Origin: Bacillus sp. FJAT-29790
GTDB taxonomy: Bacteria > Bacillota > Bacilli > Bacillales > Cytobacillaceae
DNA length: 35,332 bases
Assembly (NCBI RefSeq): GCF_019039215.1
Contig: NZ_JAHNZZ010000001.1
Span: 1,560,021 to 1,595,352, forward strand
Reading direction: 5' to 3'
The translations under genes were made by a program, and so were the position numbers. Below, piece after piece: positions 1-8,596 of this stretch; the first letter of the stretch is position 1; each line of letters begins with the position of its first letter. The notes beneath the pieces were generated by a model that worked only from the letters and a program-made list of their open reading frames with translations, was not told where the DNA came from and did no database searches.

Positions 1-59
1 AATGAAAGGGTCTAGGTTGAAAGCACTTGCCGGTGAATTTACACAAAAACAAGGACTTG

Positions 60-290
60 ACAGTTCTATTGGACAGATATCGCTGTATATTCCACTTTTC
101 GGGCTCATTGAACGGTTCTATTGGACAGATATCGCTGTATATTCCACTTTTCGGGCTCATTGAACGGTTCTATTGGACAGATATCGCTGTAATTCCATTT
201 TTCGGGCTCATTGAACGGTTCTATTGGACAGATATCGCTGTAAATCCACTTTTCGGGCTCATTAAACAGTTCTATTAGACAGATTATATC
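60..290 (+). repeat. 52-bp tandem repeat array 1 (about 4.5 units)
   Basis: The core TATTGGAC recurs at 67, 119, 171 and 222, with a degenerate TATTAGAC at 273, giving steps of 52, 52, 51 and 51 bp. Each unit reads roughly TTCTATTGGACAGATATCG followed by CTGTATATTCCACTTTTC and GGGCTCATTGAACGG. It aligns in phase with the long array at 8597-9472: TTCTATTGGAC, CGGGC and ATTGA fall at the same offsets. The array lies downstream of the 3' end of the thiamine operon. An 83-codon open frame across it is a by-product of the repeat and is not a gene. Confidence 0.95.
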
Positions 291-299
291 TCTAACAAC

Positions 300-626
300 A
301 AATTTTTTGGTGGTTGATCAGTATTAAGATGGATTTTTGAGGCCCTAATCCGTTTATTAAGTTACCAATGAAGGGGAATATTCTCTTTTTATACAAAAAT
401 AACAAAGTTTGCGAAAACTGCCATCGAAATTAATTCCTCAAAAATTGAGCGTACCTAATGAGCTACGTTTGCTAGCCCTATCATTATGGAAAGAATGTTC
501 CATATTGATAGGGCTAAGAGGAATTCTGTTAGCTTCATAGCAGCTTTTTTCGTTCAGTTATCAAAAGTCTTATTCGGTTGCTTAGCCAGACTTATCGCAT
601 TTACAGCCGCTCCATCCACTTTCCAT
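300..626. other. Gene-free stretch with an 18-bp-arm hairpin
   Basis: I see no convincing gene here. The only structure is an imperfect palindrome at about 474-515. Arms AGCCCTATCATTATGGAA and TTCCATATTGATAGGGCT differ from perfect pairing at one position and enclose AGAATG. There is no adjacent T-run on either strand, so it is not a textbook terminator, although it lies 110 bp beyond the thiF stop and could end or stabilise that transcript. Confidence 0.6.
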
Positions 627-1646
627 TTAACCTAAATAACGATGATACAACGTTTTCGCTTCCGCAATATCTTTCGTTCCGTGAATGAGGACACGACCAT
701 CTTTAAAAATAACTAATCGATGGATTCCTATCGCAAAGGAAAGTAAATATGGATTTCGTTCTATTTTTCCTCCTTGGACTTGGAGGATCTTTTCAAGATG
801 TTCCAGATCTCTTTCCATTCTCTCTGGTGGGCGAATCTGCACGGTGTCCCGCCCGCATAAAACCGCTGTTTTTGTTCGATTTGAATAAGAAAGATTTGGA
901 TATGTTCGCTCTGTTCCACATGACAAGCAGCTGTCTTTTTTAACTTTTGCTACATTAATGGATGTATGCTGGTTCTTCCATAAATCAAATGAAACGAGTT
1001 TGCTTCTAAGGGAATCGTAATCTTCCACAAGAATTTTTAAAGCTTCTGTTACCTGGTTTGAAACAACCATTTGAACGGCAGGACTAATAATTCCTGCCGT
1101 ATCACAAGTTAAGCCACCAAGTGGAACCGTTTCTAGTAAACAATTTAAACATGGAGTGACCCCTGGAATAATCGTATAACTAATCCCATAACTTCCAACA
1201 CAGGCTCCATAAATCCATGGAATCTTGTATTTTTGAGAAATATCATTAATTAGCATTCTCGTATCAAAGTTATCAGTCGCATCCATAATTAAATCGACAC
1301 CGTCAACAAGACTCTCCATCTCTTCTGGTGTTACATCTAGAACAAAAGATTCTATGTCCACATCCGAATTCACTAATTTCAATCTTCTCGCAGCAGCTAC
1401 AGCTTTTGGCGTTCGTTTTTCAGCATCTTCTTCGCAAAAAAGCTGCTGTCTTTGGAGATTGCTCCACTCCACATAATCCCGATCAACTATTGTTAGCTTT
1501 CCGACCCCTGCTCGAACGAGCGCTTCAGAACTTCCAGTTCCAAGCGCCCCTACTCCAATCACTAAAACGTGTTTCTTTCGAATTTTGCTTTGGCCTTCTA
1601 TTCCAATAGGCGCAAATAATTCTTGACGTGAATAGCGTTCACTCAC
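627..1646 (-). CDS. thiF: ThiF, sulfur-carrier adenylyltransferase (thiazole synthesis)
   Basis: This 339-residue cytoplasmic E1-like enzyme adenylates the C-terminal glycine of ThiS so that it can receive sulfur for thiazole assembly. The ThiF/MoeB/HesA fold is visible: the nucleotide-binding GVGALG at residues 31-36, the R-Q-Q-L region around 66-69, and TDNFDTR near 124-130. The probable Zn ligands are C166/C169 (CLNC) and C240/C243 (CLSC). Cys181 in GGLTCDTAG matches the conserved thiol near 184 in E. coli ThiF. The roughly 90-residue C-terminal extension resembles the length of Bacillus ThiF (from memory). Its ATG overlaps the thiG stop by 4 bp (ATGA), so translation is probably coupled. 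It is the last gene of the operon; thiD, which follows thiF in B. subtilis, is absent. Confidence 0.93.
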   Translation of the reverse strand: MSERYSRQELFAPIGIEGQSKIRKKHVLVIGVGALGTGSSEALVRAGVGKLTIVDRDYVEWSNLQRQQLFCEEDAEKRTPKAVAAARRLKLVNSDVDIESFVLDVTPEEMESLVDGVDLIMDATDNFDTRMLINDISQKYKIPWIYGACVGSYGISYTIIPGVTPCLNCLLETVPLGGLTCDTAGIISPAVQMVVSNQVTEALKILVEDYDSLRSKLVSFDLWKNQHTSINVAKVKKDSCLSCGTERTYPNLSYSNRTKTAVLCGRDTVQIRPPERMERDLEHLEKILQVQGGKIERNPYLLSFAIGIHRLVIFKDGRVLIHGTKDIAEAKTLYHRYLG

Positions 1647-2410
1647 CCAATACTCATCCCTTCCAGCGGGCTGCTTGCGGTTGCATACTCTTTCTTCGGA
1701 ATTCGGCCCGCCTCATATCCAAATCGACCTGCCTCAATGGCGAGTTTCATTGCTTTTGCCATTTTGACCGGATCCTTTGCACCTGATACAGCTGTGTTAA
1801 GAAGAACTGCGTCTGCACCTAGCTCCATGGCAATGGCAGCATCTGAAGGTGATCCAATACCAGCGTCTACAATGACTGGGACATTCGACTGTTCAATAAT
1901 AAACCGTATATTCAATGGATTGATAATTCCCTGCCCTGAACCAATCGGAGACGCACCAGGCATAATCGCATGACAGCCTAATTCTTCTAAGCGTTTGGCC
2001 AGCAGAACATCATCTGACGTATACGGTAACACAATAAACCCTTCTTTTACCAATTCTTCCGATGCCTTTAGCGTTTCTACTGGATCAGGAAGCAATGTTT
2101 TTTGACAGCCAATCACTTCTACTTTAATCATATCGCAAAGACCAGATGCCTTTGCAAGTTTCGCAATTCGAACCGCTTCTTCTGCCGTTTTTGCCCCTGC
2201 CGTATTTGGGAGAAGTGTATATTTTTGTAGATCCAGCTTTTCTAAAAAATTGGGCTGGCTCGCTTCGAAAATATTCATTCTTCGAACAGCAAATGTTAAA
2301 ATTTCTGTTTCTGACACTTCTACTGCTTCCTTTTGAATATCGAAATTTGGATATTTCCCTGTACCTAGTAATAATCTTGAATTAAATTGATATGGACCGA
2401 TTTTTAACAT
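1643..2410 (-). CDS. thiG: ThiG, thiazole synthase
   Basis: ThiG (255 aa, usual length) condenses 1-deoxy-D-xylulose 5-phosphate, dehydroglycine from ThiO and sulfur from ThiS thiocarboxylate into the thiazole phosphate carboxylate. The family's N-terminal [10 protein letters not shown], the Schiff-base lysine (K96 in DMIKVEVIG) and the phosphate-binding loop segments [10 protein letters not shown] and [11 protein letters not shown] are all readable. It is a cytoplasmic (beta/alpha)8 enzyme. The stop overlaps the thiF start, and the ATG at 2410 lies 1 bp after the thiS stop, consistent with tight coupling of ThiS, ThiG and ThiF, which act together. Confidence 0.96.
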   Translation of the reverse strand: MLKIGPYQFNSRLLLGTGKYPNFDIQKEAVEVSETEILTFAVRRMNIFEASQPNFLEKLDLQKYTLLPNTAGAKTAEEAVRIAKLAKASGLCDMIKVEVIGCQKTLLPDPVETLKASEELVKEGFIVLPYTSDDVLLAKRLEELGCHAIMPGASPIGSGQGIINPLNIRFIIEQSNVPVIVDAGIGSPSDAAIAMELGADAVLLNTAVSGAKDPVKMAKAMKLAIEAGRFGYEAGRIPKKEYATASSPLEGMSIG

Positions 2411-2411
2411 G

Positions 2412-2615
2412 TCATCCGCCTCCTACAAAATGGACTATTTCAACTCTGTCCCCATTGGACAGGCGTGTTTCCTGATGATTTCCTTTTTCTAAAATATCCT
2501 GATTTAATTCCACAATCACTACCTTTTGATCTAAGCTAAAATGTTGCAATAGCTCTGAAACCGTTCCAATTTCAGCAGGAACTTTTACGAAGTCCCCATT
2601 AATAACTAATTCCAC
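2412..2615 (-). CDS. thiS: ThiS, thiazole sulfur-carrier protein
   Basis: This is a small ubiquitin-like sulfur carrier ending in the required C-terminal Gly-Gly (HFVGGG), which ThiF adenylates and which becomes a thiocarboxylate. Start choice: the open frame reaches a GTG at 2624, but that codon sits only one base from GAGG. The GTG at 2615 (reading M-E-L-V-I-N-G) has normal spacing from GAGGT and gives 67 aa, close to the roughly 66 aa of Bacillus ThiS. It lies between thiO (14-bp gap) and thiG (1-bp gap) in the operon. Identity is secure; the exact start could be either GTG. Confidence 0.92.
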   Translation of the reverse strand: MELVINGDFVKVPAEIGTVSELLQHFSLDQKVVIVELNQDILEKGNHQETRLSNGDRVEIVHFVGGG

Positions 2616-2629
2616 GTTTTTCACCTCAT

Positions 2630-3754
2630 TTATGAAACAATCATTTTTAAAGAACGCTCCACCCTGAATGCAGACAATTCAGGAACAGCCTTTCTTTCTA
2701 CCAAATCTGCTATCAGCTCTCCAGTAACTGGAGAAAGTAAAATTCCATTTCTAAAGTGACCCGTTGCAATGAAAATCCCATGATATTCTGGGTGTTCACC
2801 AATATATGGCAGGCCATCTCCTGTTTGGGGCCGGATACCTGCCCATGCTTTTTCCCACTCTGCTTCAGTTATAGCAGGGATAAGCTGCTTTGCTTTTTCC
2901 ATTAAAGTTGAAATTCCTTCTAGACTTACTTTTTGGTCGAATGTATGGGGGATCATCGTTGCACCAACGATGATTCTCCCTCCAACTTTTGGTACAATAT
3001 AGCACCCCTGTGAAAAAATTGTTTTTTCCAGCAATGGCCGATGTGTTTTAACGGAAAAACATTCCCCTTTTACTGGATAGGTATCAAGCCTAACCCCTGC
3101 CTCCCGAAGAAGGTGGCTGCTCCAAGCACCACTTGCTACGATGACATTTTCGCTTAAAAATTCCCCTTCACTTGTAACAACACCTTTAACCCTTGAATTT
3201 TCGATGCGGAAAGAATGCACTGTTACGAATTCCTTTATTTCAGCCCCAAGAATAGCAGCCGATTTTGCAAAGGCAATGGCTAGCTGATAGGCAGAGACAT
3301 GGCCATCTTTAGAGATATACATTGCCCCTCTAATAGCATCAGAGAGTTGTGTTTCATAGATTCTTAATTCAGCTGTTGAAAACCATTCCGCCTCCTCTCC
3401 TGCACTTCGTTGAATGTCGATAATCCTCTTTAACTCTGCCTCTTGCTCACTAGTAAGTGCTACCTTAAACATTCCCTTGTTGACGAATTCGATATCGATC
3501 CCACTTATTTCTTTTAATTCACCTGACAGAGACGGAAACATCCCCCTGCTCCTTTTAGCCAGTTGAAAAAGTGGTCCATCTTCTTCTAGCTCGGCTTGTG
3601 CGCCTAACATTCCGGCAGCCGCACCAGATGATTTGCTAGAAAGCCTATCTTTTTCCAATATCAGGACCTTTTTACCTCGTTTTGCTAGATTATAAGCAAT
3701 AGCTCCTCCATTTACACCACCTCCTACAATGATGGCGTCATATATGCAGCCCAT
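2630..3754 (-). CDS. thiO: ThiO, glycine oxidase (FAD)
   Basis: ThiO is a 374-aa FAD enzyme of the DAO family that oxidises glycine to the dehydroglycine (iminoacetate) used by ThiG. The N-terminal dinucleotide fold is IIVGGGVNGGAIAYNLA at about residues 8-24, followed by the acidic ribose-binding end (LILEKD). The C-terminal segment with GIRPQTGDGLPYIG and ATGHFRNGILLSP is the family's second FAD/substrate signature, including the conserved Arg. The ATG is preceded by AGAGGG at proper spacing and sits one base after the tenI stop. Length and position match thiO in Bacillus thi operons. Confidence 0.93.
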   Translation of the reverse strand: MGCIYDAIIVGGGVNGGAIAYNLAKRGKKVLILEKDRLSSKSSGAAAGMLGAQAELEEDGPLFQLAKRSRGMFPSLSGELKEISGIDIEFVNKGMFKVALTSEQEAELKRIIDIQRSAGEEAEWFSTAELRIYETQLSDAIRGAMYISKDGHVSAYQLAIAFAKSAAILGAEIKEFVTVHSFRIENSRVKGVVTSEGEFLSENVIVASGAWSSHLLREAGVRLDTYPVKGECFSVKTHRPLLEKTIFSQGCYIVPKVGGRIIVGATMIPHTFDQKVSLEGISTLMEKAKQLIPAITEAEWEKAWAGIRPQTGDGLPYIGEHPEYHGIFIATGHFRNGILLSPVTGELIADLVERKAVPELSAFRVERSLKMIVS

Positions 3755-3755
3755 C

Positions 3756-4367
3756 TTACACCCTCTTTCCTAAAGCTTTAGAATACTCTTTCACAGCTTG
3801 TAACGGATCCTCTGCTTCAAGGACGCCTGACATAACAGCTATCCCTTTTGCACCAGCTTCTAGTACGAAGCTGCAATTAGAAGGTTTTATTCCCCCGATT
3901 GCAATGATTGGCATACTAGTACTCCCCGTGATTTCTTTAAGTCCCTCTATACCCTTAGGGGGGAGATCTAGTTTTGAGTTTGTTGGAAACACATGCCCGT
4001 AAATCGCATAATCAACACCTTTTTCGGATACCTCTTTAGCTTCATTAACTGAATGTATCGAGCTGCCTACTCGAATTCCCGGGAATGCTTGCTTTACGAC
4101 CCCAGAATCTAAACTGTGAAAGGCAAGCTGTACTCCAAAGGTCTTCATTGTCCAAGCTACATCCACTCGATCGTTAATAATAATTTTTGAAAGTGGAATA
4201 TTTTTTTCCGTTAATATGTTTACAGCTTGGTAGAGTTGTAAAGCACTCATCTGCTTTTCCCTAAGGTGGAAAAAATCGACATACTCTTGAATTTCTGTTG
4301 CAATCTCAGCAAGTTTTTCAATTGGCTGTTTCCCAGTCGAAATAATGTGAAGCTCAGATGAAGCCAT
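3756..4367 (-). CDS. tenI: TenI, thiazole tautomerase
   Basis: This 203-aa ThiE-like TIM-barrel protein is best read as TenI, which aromatises the ThiG product. The tautomerase His is present in YGHVFPTN (H125), equivalent to the catalytic His of B. subtilis TenI; this argues against thiamine-phosphate synthase ThiE, as do the operon position and the divergent early region (FFHLREK). The phosphate-loop segments IIAIGGIKPSN and GAKGIAVMSG are conserved. In B. subtilis tenI directly follows tenA; here ykoEDC lies between them. The gap to ykoC upstream is 31 bp. Confidence 0.88.
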   Translation of the reverse strand: MASSELHIISTGKQPIEKLAEIATEIQEYVDFFHLREKQMSALQLYQAVNILTEKNIPLSKIIINDRVDVAWTMKTFGVQLAFHSLDSGVVKQAFPGIRVGSSIHSVNEAKEVSEKGVDYAIYGHVFPTNSKLDLPPKGIEGLKEITGSTSMPIIAIGGIKPSNCSFVLEAGAKGIAVMSGVLEAEDPLQAVKEYSKALGKRV

Positions 4368-4398
4368 GTTGGAAAACTCCTTTGTATAGAATAAACTT

Positions 4399-5181
4399 CT
4401 AAATGACTAAATAAGGGAAATGAATGGAAACATAATACCCTGCCAAAAGCAGTAGGGCAAAGTATGAAATGAATACGAGATCAATTTTGGAAAATCCAAT
4501 TGCATAATAGTACGTTCGATTCCTTGTATCCGAAAACCGTTTTGCCTCCATCGCTACAGCGATCCGATGTGCACGTCTAATACTTCCGGATAACATCGGA
4601 ATCGAATACGCTTTGATTTTAAAATAAAGCGAACGTATTCCTTTTTGCCTTTCTACCCCACGTACCTTCATCGCATTTTGGATCGTTTGAAATTCCTCCA
4701 TCATGATCGGAATTAGCCGTAATCCTGCCATAAAGCTATAGGCATATTTAGGTTTAAGCTTGACTTGCTGCATTAAGGAATAAAACAAGTACACGGGTCT
4801 AGTTGTTAAGGCAAAGGTTAATCCTAGTGCTGCAAAAACGATTGCCCGAGAGCCAACTAGTAATCCTCTTAAAAAACTTTCTTTCGAAATATGCACAAGC
4901 CCCCACTTAAACCAAGTTGTTTCCCCCTTTCCAAATAAAATCATTGAAATAGACGTAGATAAAAAAATCGCCAAAAATGGAATTAAAAATAAGAGAATGC
5001 GTTTTATTGGGTGGCCTGTATAACACAAAAATAAGATAAATACCGCGATGGTCAAGTTAATCAAAAAATTCAAGTCATGAATAAATAACACCGCGATAAA
5101 TAACACGATCAATACAGCTAGCTTTACACTTGGATTAATCCGGTGAAGCCATGTTTCCTTACTTGATAAATCCATTTGCAT
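4399..5181 (-). CDS. ykoC: YkoC, ECF transporter transmembrane subunit (EcfT type)
   Basis: This 260-aa integral membrane protein has N-terminal hydrophobic helices, a central helical pair, a cytoplasmic coupling region and a final helix. The coupling region carries the two short EcfT motifs that dock on the ATPases, MKVRGVERQ and MEAKRFSD. Position between the tandem ATPase YkoD and TenI fits YkoC of the YkoEDC transporter, predicted from riboswitch regulation in the family to import a thiamine precursor such as hydroxymethylpyrimidine. The ATG at 5181 follows AAGGGGG; an out-of-frame ATG lies just upstream. Confidence 0.88.
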   Translation of the reverse strand: MQMDLSSKETWLHRINPSVKLAVLIVLFIAVLFIHDLNFLINLTIAVFILFLCYTGHPIKRILLFLIPFLAIFLSTSISMILFGKGETTWFKWGLVHISKESFLRGLLVGSRAIVFAALGLTFALTTRPVYLFYSLMQQVKLKPKYAYSFMAGLRLIPIMMEEFQTIQNAMKVRGVERQKGIRSLYFKIKAYSIPMLSGSIRRAHRIAVAMEAKRFSDTRNRTYYYAIGFSKIDLVFISYFALLLLAGYYVSIHFPYLVI

Positions 5182-5194
5182 GCCATCGCCCCCT

Positions 5195-6661
5195 TTATAC
5201 CGATACTAATTCAGGCTCCAGGAAACGATTATGCGTTACCTTTTTATCACTGATTACTATCCCATCTTTAATCGTTAAAACTCTTGTGGCAAAGTTTCTA
5301 GTAATATGATCATCATGCGTAACCATAATGATTGTCGCACCTTGCCTTCGATAGTCCTCAATCAATTCAAGCAAGGCAAACGTATTTCTTGAATCCTGCC
5401 CAAAGGTCGGTTCGTCTAAAAGAATGAGCTTCTGTTCCTTCACAATGGAGGCTGCAACACTTAAGCGGCGCTTTTGCCCCATAGATAATTGATAAGGATG
5501 TTTTTCCCAATGTTCTGCTAGATGGAACAAGTCAAGAAGTTCTTTGACTTGTTGGTCTATTTCCGGGACAGCCATTTTATCTAACCGTAAGGAGTAAGCG
5601 ATTTCTTCATATACTGAGTTCGTCACAAATTGAAATTCGGGATTTTGAAAAACAAACGTCATCATATCAGTTAATTGTTTTACTTTTTTAATAGACGTAT
5701 CAGCTAACTCATATTGTCCCGTTGTCTTAATAAATTGCATTAATGCATGAAGGAATGTGCTTTTTCCTGCACCATTTTTCCCTCTTACAACAATCCATTC
5801 TCCTGAATACGCCTGAAATTCTTCAACGAAAATTTTTGATTGTTTTTGCCGTAATCCTTTAAAATCCTGCAAATATAAAACCGTCTCCCTATTTTCAAAT
5901 TGTGCCTTCTCACGTATGGGGTGGTTGTCCTTTACATACTCTTCCCAAACACCTGGAAACCAGATTCCTTGTTCTTTCATTTCACTCTTGTACATGGCAA
6001 GGATGGTTTCCTTTGGCCCATCTGCCATAATCTGACCTTCTTCATTAAAAAGCACAATTCGGTCAATAAATTCTAAGACGTGATCAATTTTATGTTCCAC
6101 AATAATGACCGTCTTGTCTTTACCCACTTCTTTTAAAACCTGCCAAATTTCTTTCGTACCCTCAGGGTCAAGCATAGCTGTCGGCTCATCCAAAAATAAC
6201 ACATCTGGTTCCAGTGCCAAGATCGATGCAATGGCTAAACGTTGTTTCATCCCACCTGATAATGTATGAATGCTTGTGTGGATATCTTCAAGGTTTAACC
6301 CAACCTGCTGCAGGTGATAATGAATTCGTTCTTTCATTTGATGTTGCGGAATTTCCATATTTTCAAGGACGAAAGCGATTTCTTCATCGACAAATGGCAT
6401 ACAAAACTGACTATCTGGATCTTGAAAAACATACCCCCATGAAGAAGAACATTTATGTTCTTCTGCTTTCATAGGGACTTCAATGGAATGAGGGATCAGT
6501 CCACTTAATACTTGTAAAAACGTCGACTTTCCACAACCGGATGGTCCTAGCAAAAGAACCTTCTCCCCTTTTGAGAAAGAAGCGGATAAATCCTTAAATA
6601 ATAAAGAATCTTCCCCCGGGAATTTCAATCTTAACTTTTCAACATGTACTACTCGTTCCAT
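5195..6661 (-). CDS. ykoD: YkoD, tandem ATPase of the thiamine-precursor ECF transporter
   Basis: The 488-aa protein carries two complete ABC ATPase domains in one chain. Domain 1 has Walker A GPSGCGKST (39-47), signature LSGGMKQR (134-141) and Walker B VLFLDEP (154-160). Domain 2 has Walker A GKNGAGKST (294-302), a divergent signature LSMGQKRR (392-399) and Walker B LILLDEP (412-418), followed by the switch His in MVTHD. Fused ATPases are typical of the Yko and Cbi-like ECF systems, where they pair with EcfT (YkoC) and the S component (YkoE) at the membrane. Substitution of the first G in the second signature may mean the two sites are not equivalent. Confidence 0.92.
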   Translation of the reverse strand: MERVVHVEKLRLKFPGEDSLLFKDLSASFSKGEKVLLLGPSGCGKSTFLQVLSGLIPHSIEVPMKAEEHKCSSSWGYVFQDPDSQFCMPFVDEEIAFVLENMEIPQHQMKERIHYHLQQVGLNLEDIHTSIHTLSGGMKQRLAIASILALEPDVLFLDEPTAMLDPEGTKEIWQVLKEVGKDKTVIIVEHKIDHVLEFIDRIVLFNEEGQIMADGPKETILAMYKSEMKEQGIWFPGVWEEYVKDNHPIREKAQFENRETVLYLQDFKGLRQKQSKIFVEEFQAYSGEWIVVRGKNGAGKSTFLHALMQFIKTTGQYELADTSIKKVKQLTDMMTFVFQNPEFQFVTNSVYEEIAYSLRLDKMAVPEIDQQVKELLDLFHLAEHWEKHPYQLSMGQKRRLSVAASIVKEQKLILLDEPTFGQDSRNTFALLELIEDYRRQGATIIMVTHDDHITRNFATRVLTIKDGIVISDKKVTHNRFLEPELVSV

Positions 6662-6673
6662 GCTTATCCATCC

Positions 6674-7258
6674 TTACTTTTGATCAAGTGCCTGATAATC
6701 CTTACTTGAAGCTGGACGAACAAGATTTGTTACGCCTGTTGCTTCTAAAACTTTCACAAGATAGTAAGCGAATACACCTGCAAATAGAATTGAACCTAAA
6801 AATCTAGCGATCATAAACAGTGTTAAATTCCAAGCAACAAGGTCGCCAATTTCTGAATAGGCAAAATCCATCACGATCGATCCAATGCATGAACCAATGG
6901 CAGCTAACACAACGACCGAGATATTAAATCGTTTATACCTAAAAGCAGCAAATATCATCTCTGCAAACAATCCTTGGACAACGCCATATAGTAGAACAGT
7001 TAACCCCCACGGGGATCCTAAAATGAATTCCCCTGACGCTGCCGCAATTTCCGCAAGCAAGGCAACACCAGGTTTTCGAATAATCAAAAACGCAACGGTA
7101 GCAGCAATAAACCACATGCCATACAGAAATTGATCTACATGTAAACCGAATGGCTTTACGGCATAATACACAGAACCCCAAAGGATATAAACAATGCCAA
7201 ATGCAATAGCAATCACGATTGTCACTAATATATCCGTCAATTTTAACCCTTTAGTCAT
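6674..7258 (-). CDS. ykoE: YkoE, substrate-binding (S) subunit of the ECF thiamine-precursor transporter
   Basis: A membrane protein of about 194 aa with around six hydrophobic helices. The family's YkoE features can be read: an N-terminal helix followed by LWGSVYYAVKPFG, then G-rich helices and a polar segment GSPWGLTVLLYG. Start choice: the frame stays open to 7366, but the ATG at 7258 (M-T-K-G-L-K) is preceded by GAGGAG at ideal spacing, so the upstream 36 codons are not used. B. subtilis has ykoF (a soluble HMP/thiamine-binding partner) upstream of ykoE; here the gene upstream is tenA and no ykoF is present. Confidence 0.88.
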   Translation of the reverse strand: MTKGLKLTDILVTIVIAIAFGIVYILWGSVYYAVKPFGLHVDQFLYGMWFIAATVAFLIIRKPGVALLAEIAAASGEFILGSPWGLTVLLYGVVQGLFAEMIFAAFRYKRFNISVVVLAAIGSCIGSIVMDFAYSEIGDLVAWNLTLFMIARFLGSILFAGVFAYYLVKVLEATGVTNLVRPASSKDYQALDQK

Positions 7259-7417
7259 ACGATCATCTCCTCGATAATGACACTTCAAGTTGTTCTTTAA
7301 TGAAGTAAAGGGGCGGAGCGGAGCAAGTAGGCCGATTGGCTCGAAAACAGACCAAGTCGGCTTCAAAAATTAACGAGACCTGGCTTCACTCACACCGCCT
7401 TATTGTGCTAGTTTTAT
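7259..7417 (-). other. tenA-ykoE intergenic spacer with small hairpin
   Basis: This 159-bp spacer is the longest gap inside the operon. On the minus strand it contains a possible stem GCCGACTTGG / CCAATCGGC at about 7331-7361 with one bulge. No T-run follows, so processing or mRNA stability is as likely as attenuation. No ORF is supported. Confidence 0.35.
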
Positions 7418-8137
7418 TTAATTGTACGATTTTGCCTCCGTAGTAAATGATGGTGTTGAAACGCCATTTTGGTTTTGGATCGGCCAAGTTTCTAAACGGT
7501 GCGCCATTTCCCAAAAAGAGTACTCATATTGACTACTGAGTATAAAATGCTCTTTCATTCGTTCCCTATCTGTTTCTGTCACCTTTTCAGCGATCTCATC
7601 TATTCTATTAATTTGTTCCTCCACCAATGTACGGAACCAATTGCCTCCATATGCAGCGATCCACTCTTGATAAATTGGTTCTTCTGGTGTACAACCTTGA
7701 AGTCTCTCACCGATTTCATAGTACAACCAGTAGCAAGGCAAGATAGCAGCAATGATGTCGCCTAAATGACCTGAATAGGCTGCACGATACATATGTGATG
7801 TGTATGCATATGCCGTAGGTGCAGGCTTAAAGTTTTTCTTTTCTTCTTCTGTAATGCCCAGTCTATTTGAAAAATTCTCATGAAGCCTTAATTCAGCTTC
7901 ATATGTTCCTTGTGCATGACTTGCTAGGCGACTCGTTGTATGTAGATCCACTGCTTTCACTGCACCTAAAGCTTGAACTCTTGCAAAATGTGATAAATAG
8001 TAAGCATCCTGCATGACATAATAACGAAAACACTCTAATGGCAATGTCCCATCACCAATTCCCTTTACGAATGGGTGATCAAAGCTTGCATTCCAAATGT
8101 GATCGACTTCTCTACGAATTTCCTTTGAAAATGTCAT
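7418..8137 (-). CDS. tenA: TenA, aminopyrimidine aminohydrolase (thiaminase II)
   Basis: TenA (239 aa) hydrolyses aminomethyl-aminopyrimidine from degraded thiamine to hydroxymethylpyrimidine for salvage. The catalytic residues known from B. subtilis TenA fall at the same numbers here: D44 (MQDAYY), C135 (LPCYWLYYE) and E205 (SQYEYSFW). Start choice: a TTG at 8152 is in frame, but the ATG at 8137 has GGAGGG seven bases upstream and is clearly the start. It is the first gene of the riboswitch-controlled operon, consistent with salvage and import being induced when TPP is low. Confidence 0.96.
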   Translation of the reverse strand: MTFSKEIRREVDHIWNASFDHPFVKGIGDGTLPLECFRYYVMQDAYYLSHFARVQALGAVKAVDLHTTSRLASHAQGTYEAELRLHENFSNRLGITEEEKKNFKPAPTAYAYTSHMYRAAYSGHLGDIIAAILPCYWLYYEIGERLQGCTPEEPIYQEWIAAYGGNWFRTLVEEQINRIDEIAEKVTETDRERMKEHFILSSQYEYSFWEMAHRLETWPIQNQNGVSTPSFTTEAKSYN

Positions 8138-8234
8138 ATTTTCTCCCTCCAATTTAATATTTCAGAAGTTGACTCAATCATGAATATTGATGAACCACGT
8201 AACCCCATCCCATCGATCACCTCAATTTCTGCAA

Positions 8235-8268
8235 ATAAAAAACCACTTTCTCATAAAGAAAGTGGTTG
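8235..8268 (-). terminator. Riboswitch-controlled intrinsic terminator
   Basis: On the minus strand, AACCACTTTCT - TTATG - AGAAAGTGGTT is followed by TTTTTTATTT. The 5' arm (CCACTTTC) can instead pair with GAAGTGG at the 3' end of the TPP aptamer, so aptamer P1 and an antiterminator compete for the same bases. TPP binding should favour termination before tenA. Confidence 0.92.
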
Positions 8269-8300
8269 TATTAAAAAATACTAGACGATTAACCGTCAAT

Positions 8301-8437
8301 CCCACTTCCCTACGCTGGTATAGTCCAGATCAGGTTCTAAGAGTCTTAAAGCAATACTTTAATCTCAGCCCTTTTGGTAAAAATAAGCATGTGATTTCTT
8401 TTTCAGCTTATTATTTACCTAAGGCACCCCTAGTGGT
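8301..8437 (-). promoter_or_regulatory. TPP riboswitch (THI element)
   Basis: On the minus strand the conserved thi-box blocks appear in order: CCACTAGGGGTGCC (P1/P2 5' side), GGGCTGAGAT, AACCTGATCTGG, and ACCAGCGTAGGGAAGTGG closing P1. The optional P3a stem is long: GGTAAATAATAAGC pairs with GCTTATTTTTACC around a loop of about 17 nt. Together with the downstream terminator at 8235-8268 this is a transcription-attenuation switch controlling the whole tenA-thiF operon. Confidence 0.97.
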
Positions 8438-8471
8438 AAAAATTGTGTATTCAATTAATTTCTCATTTGAC

Positions 8472-8502
8472 TACATACTACCATGATAAATTTATTTGTC
8501 AA
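8472..8502 (-). promoter_or_regulatory. Promoter of the thiamine operon
   Basis: A consensus -35 box TTGACA (minus strand, 8502-8497) precedes a TAGTAT-like -10 after about 16-17 bases, placing a start just upstream of the TPP aptamer. This is a motif match only; the -10 is weak. Confidence 0.6.
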
Positions 8503-8596
8503 ACACTTTTTCGAATAATAGGAATTTTCAAATCAATCATTTACTATTCTAATAACTAGATTATAGGAATAGTGCAAAAGTTTTTCAACTAAAACT

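Noticed and set aside
27-278. 83-codon plus-strand open frame with repeated protein motifs (FGLIERFYW)
   Set aside because: It is created by the 52-bp repeats; two units are 51 bp, no ribosome site precedes it, and the related array 2 is not open.
7259-7366. N-terminal extension of YkoE by 36 codons
   Set aside because: The ATG at 7258 has GAGGAG at ideal spacing, and the extension does not resemble the family.
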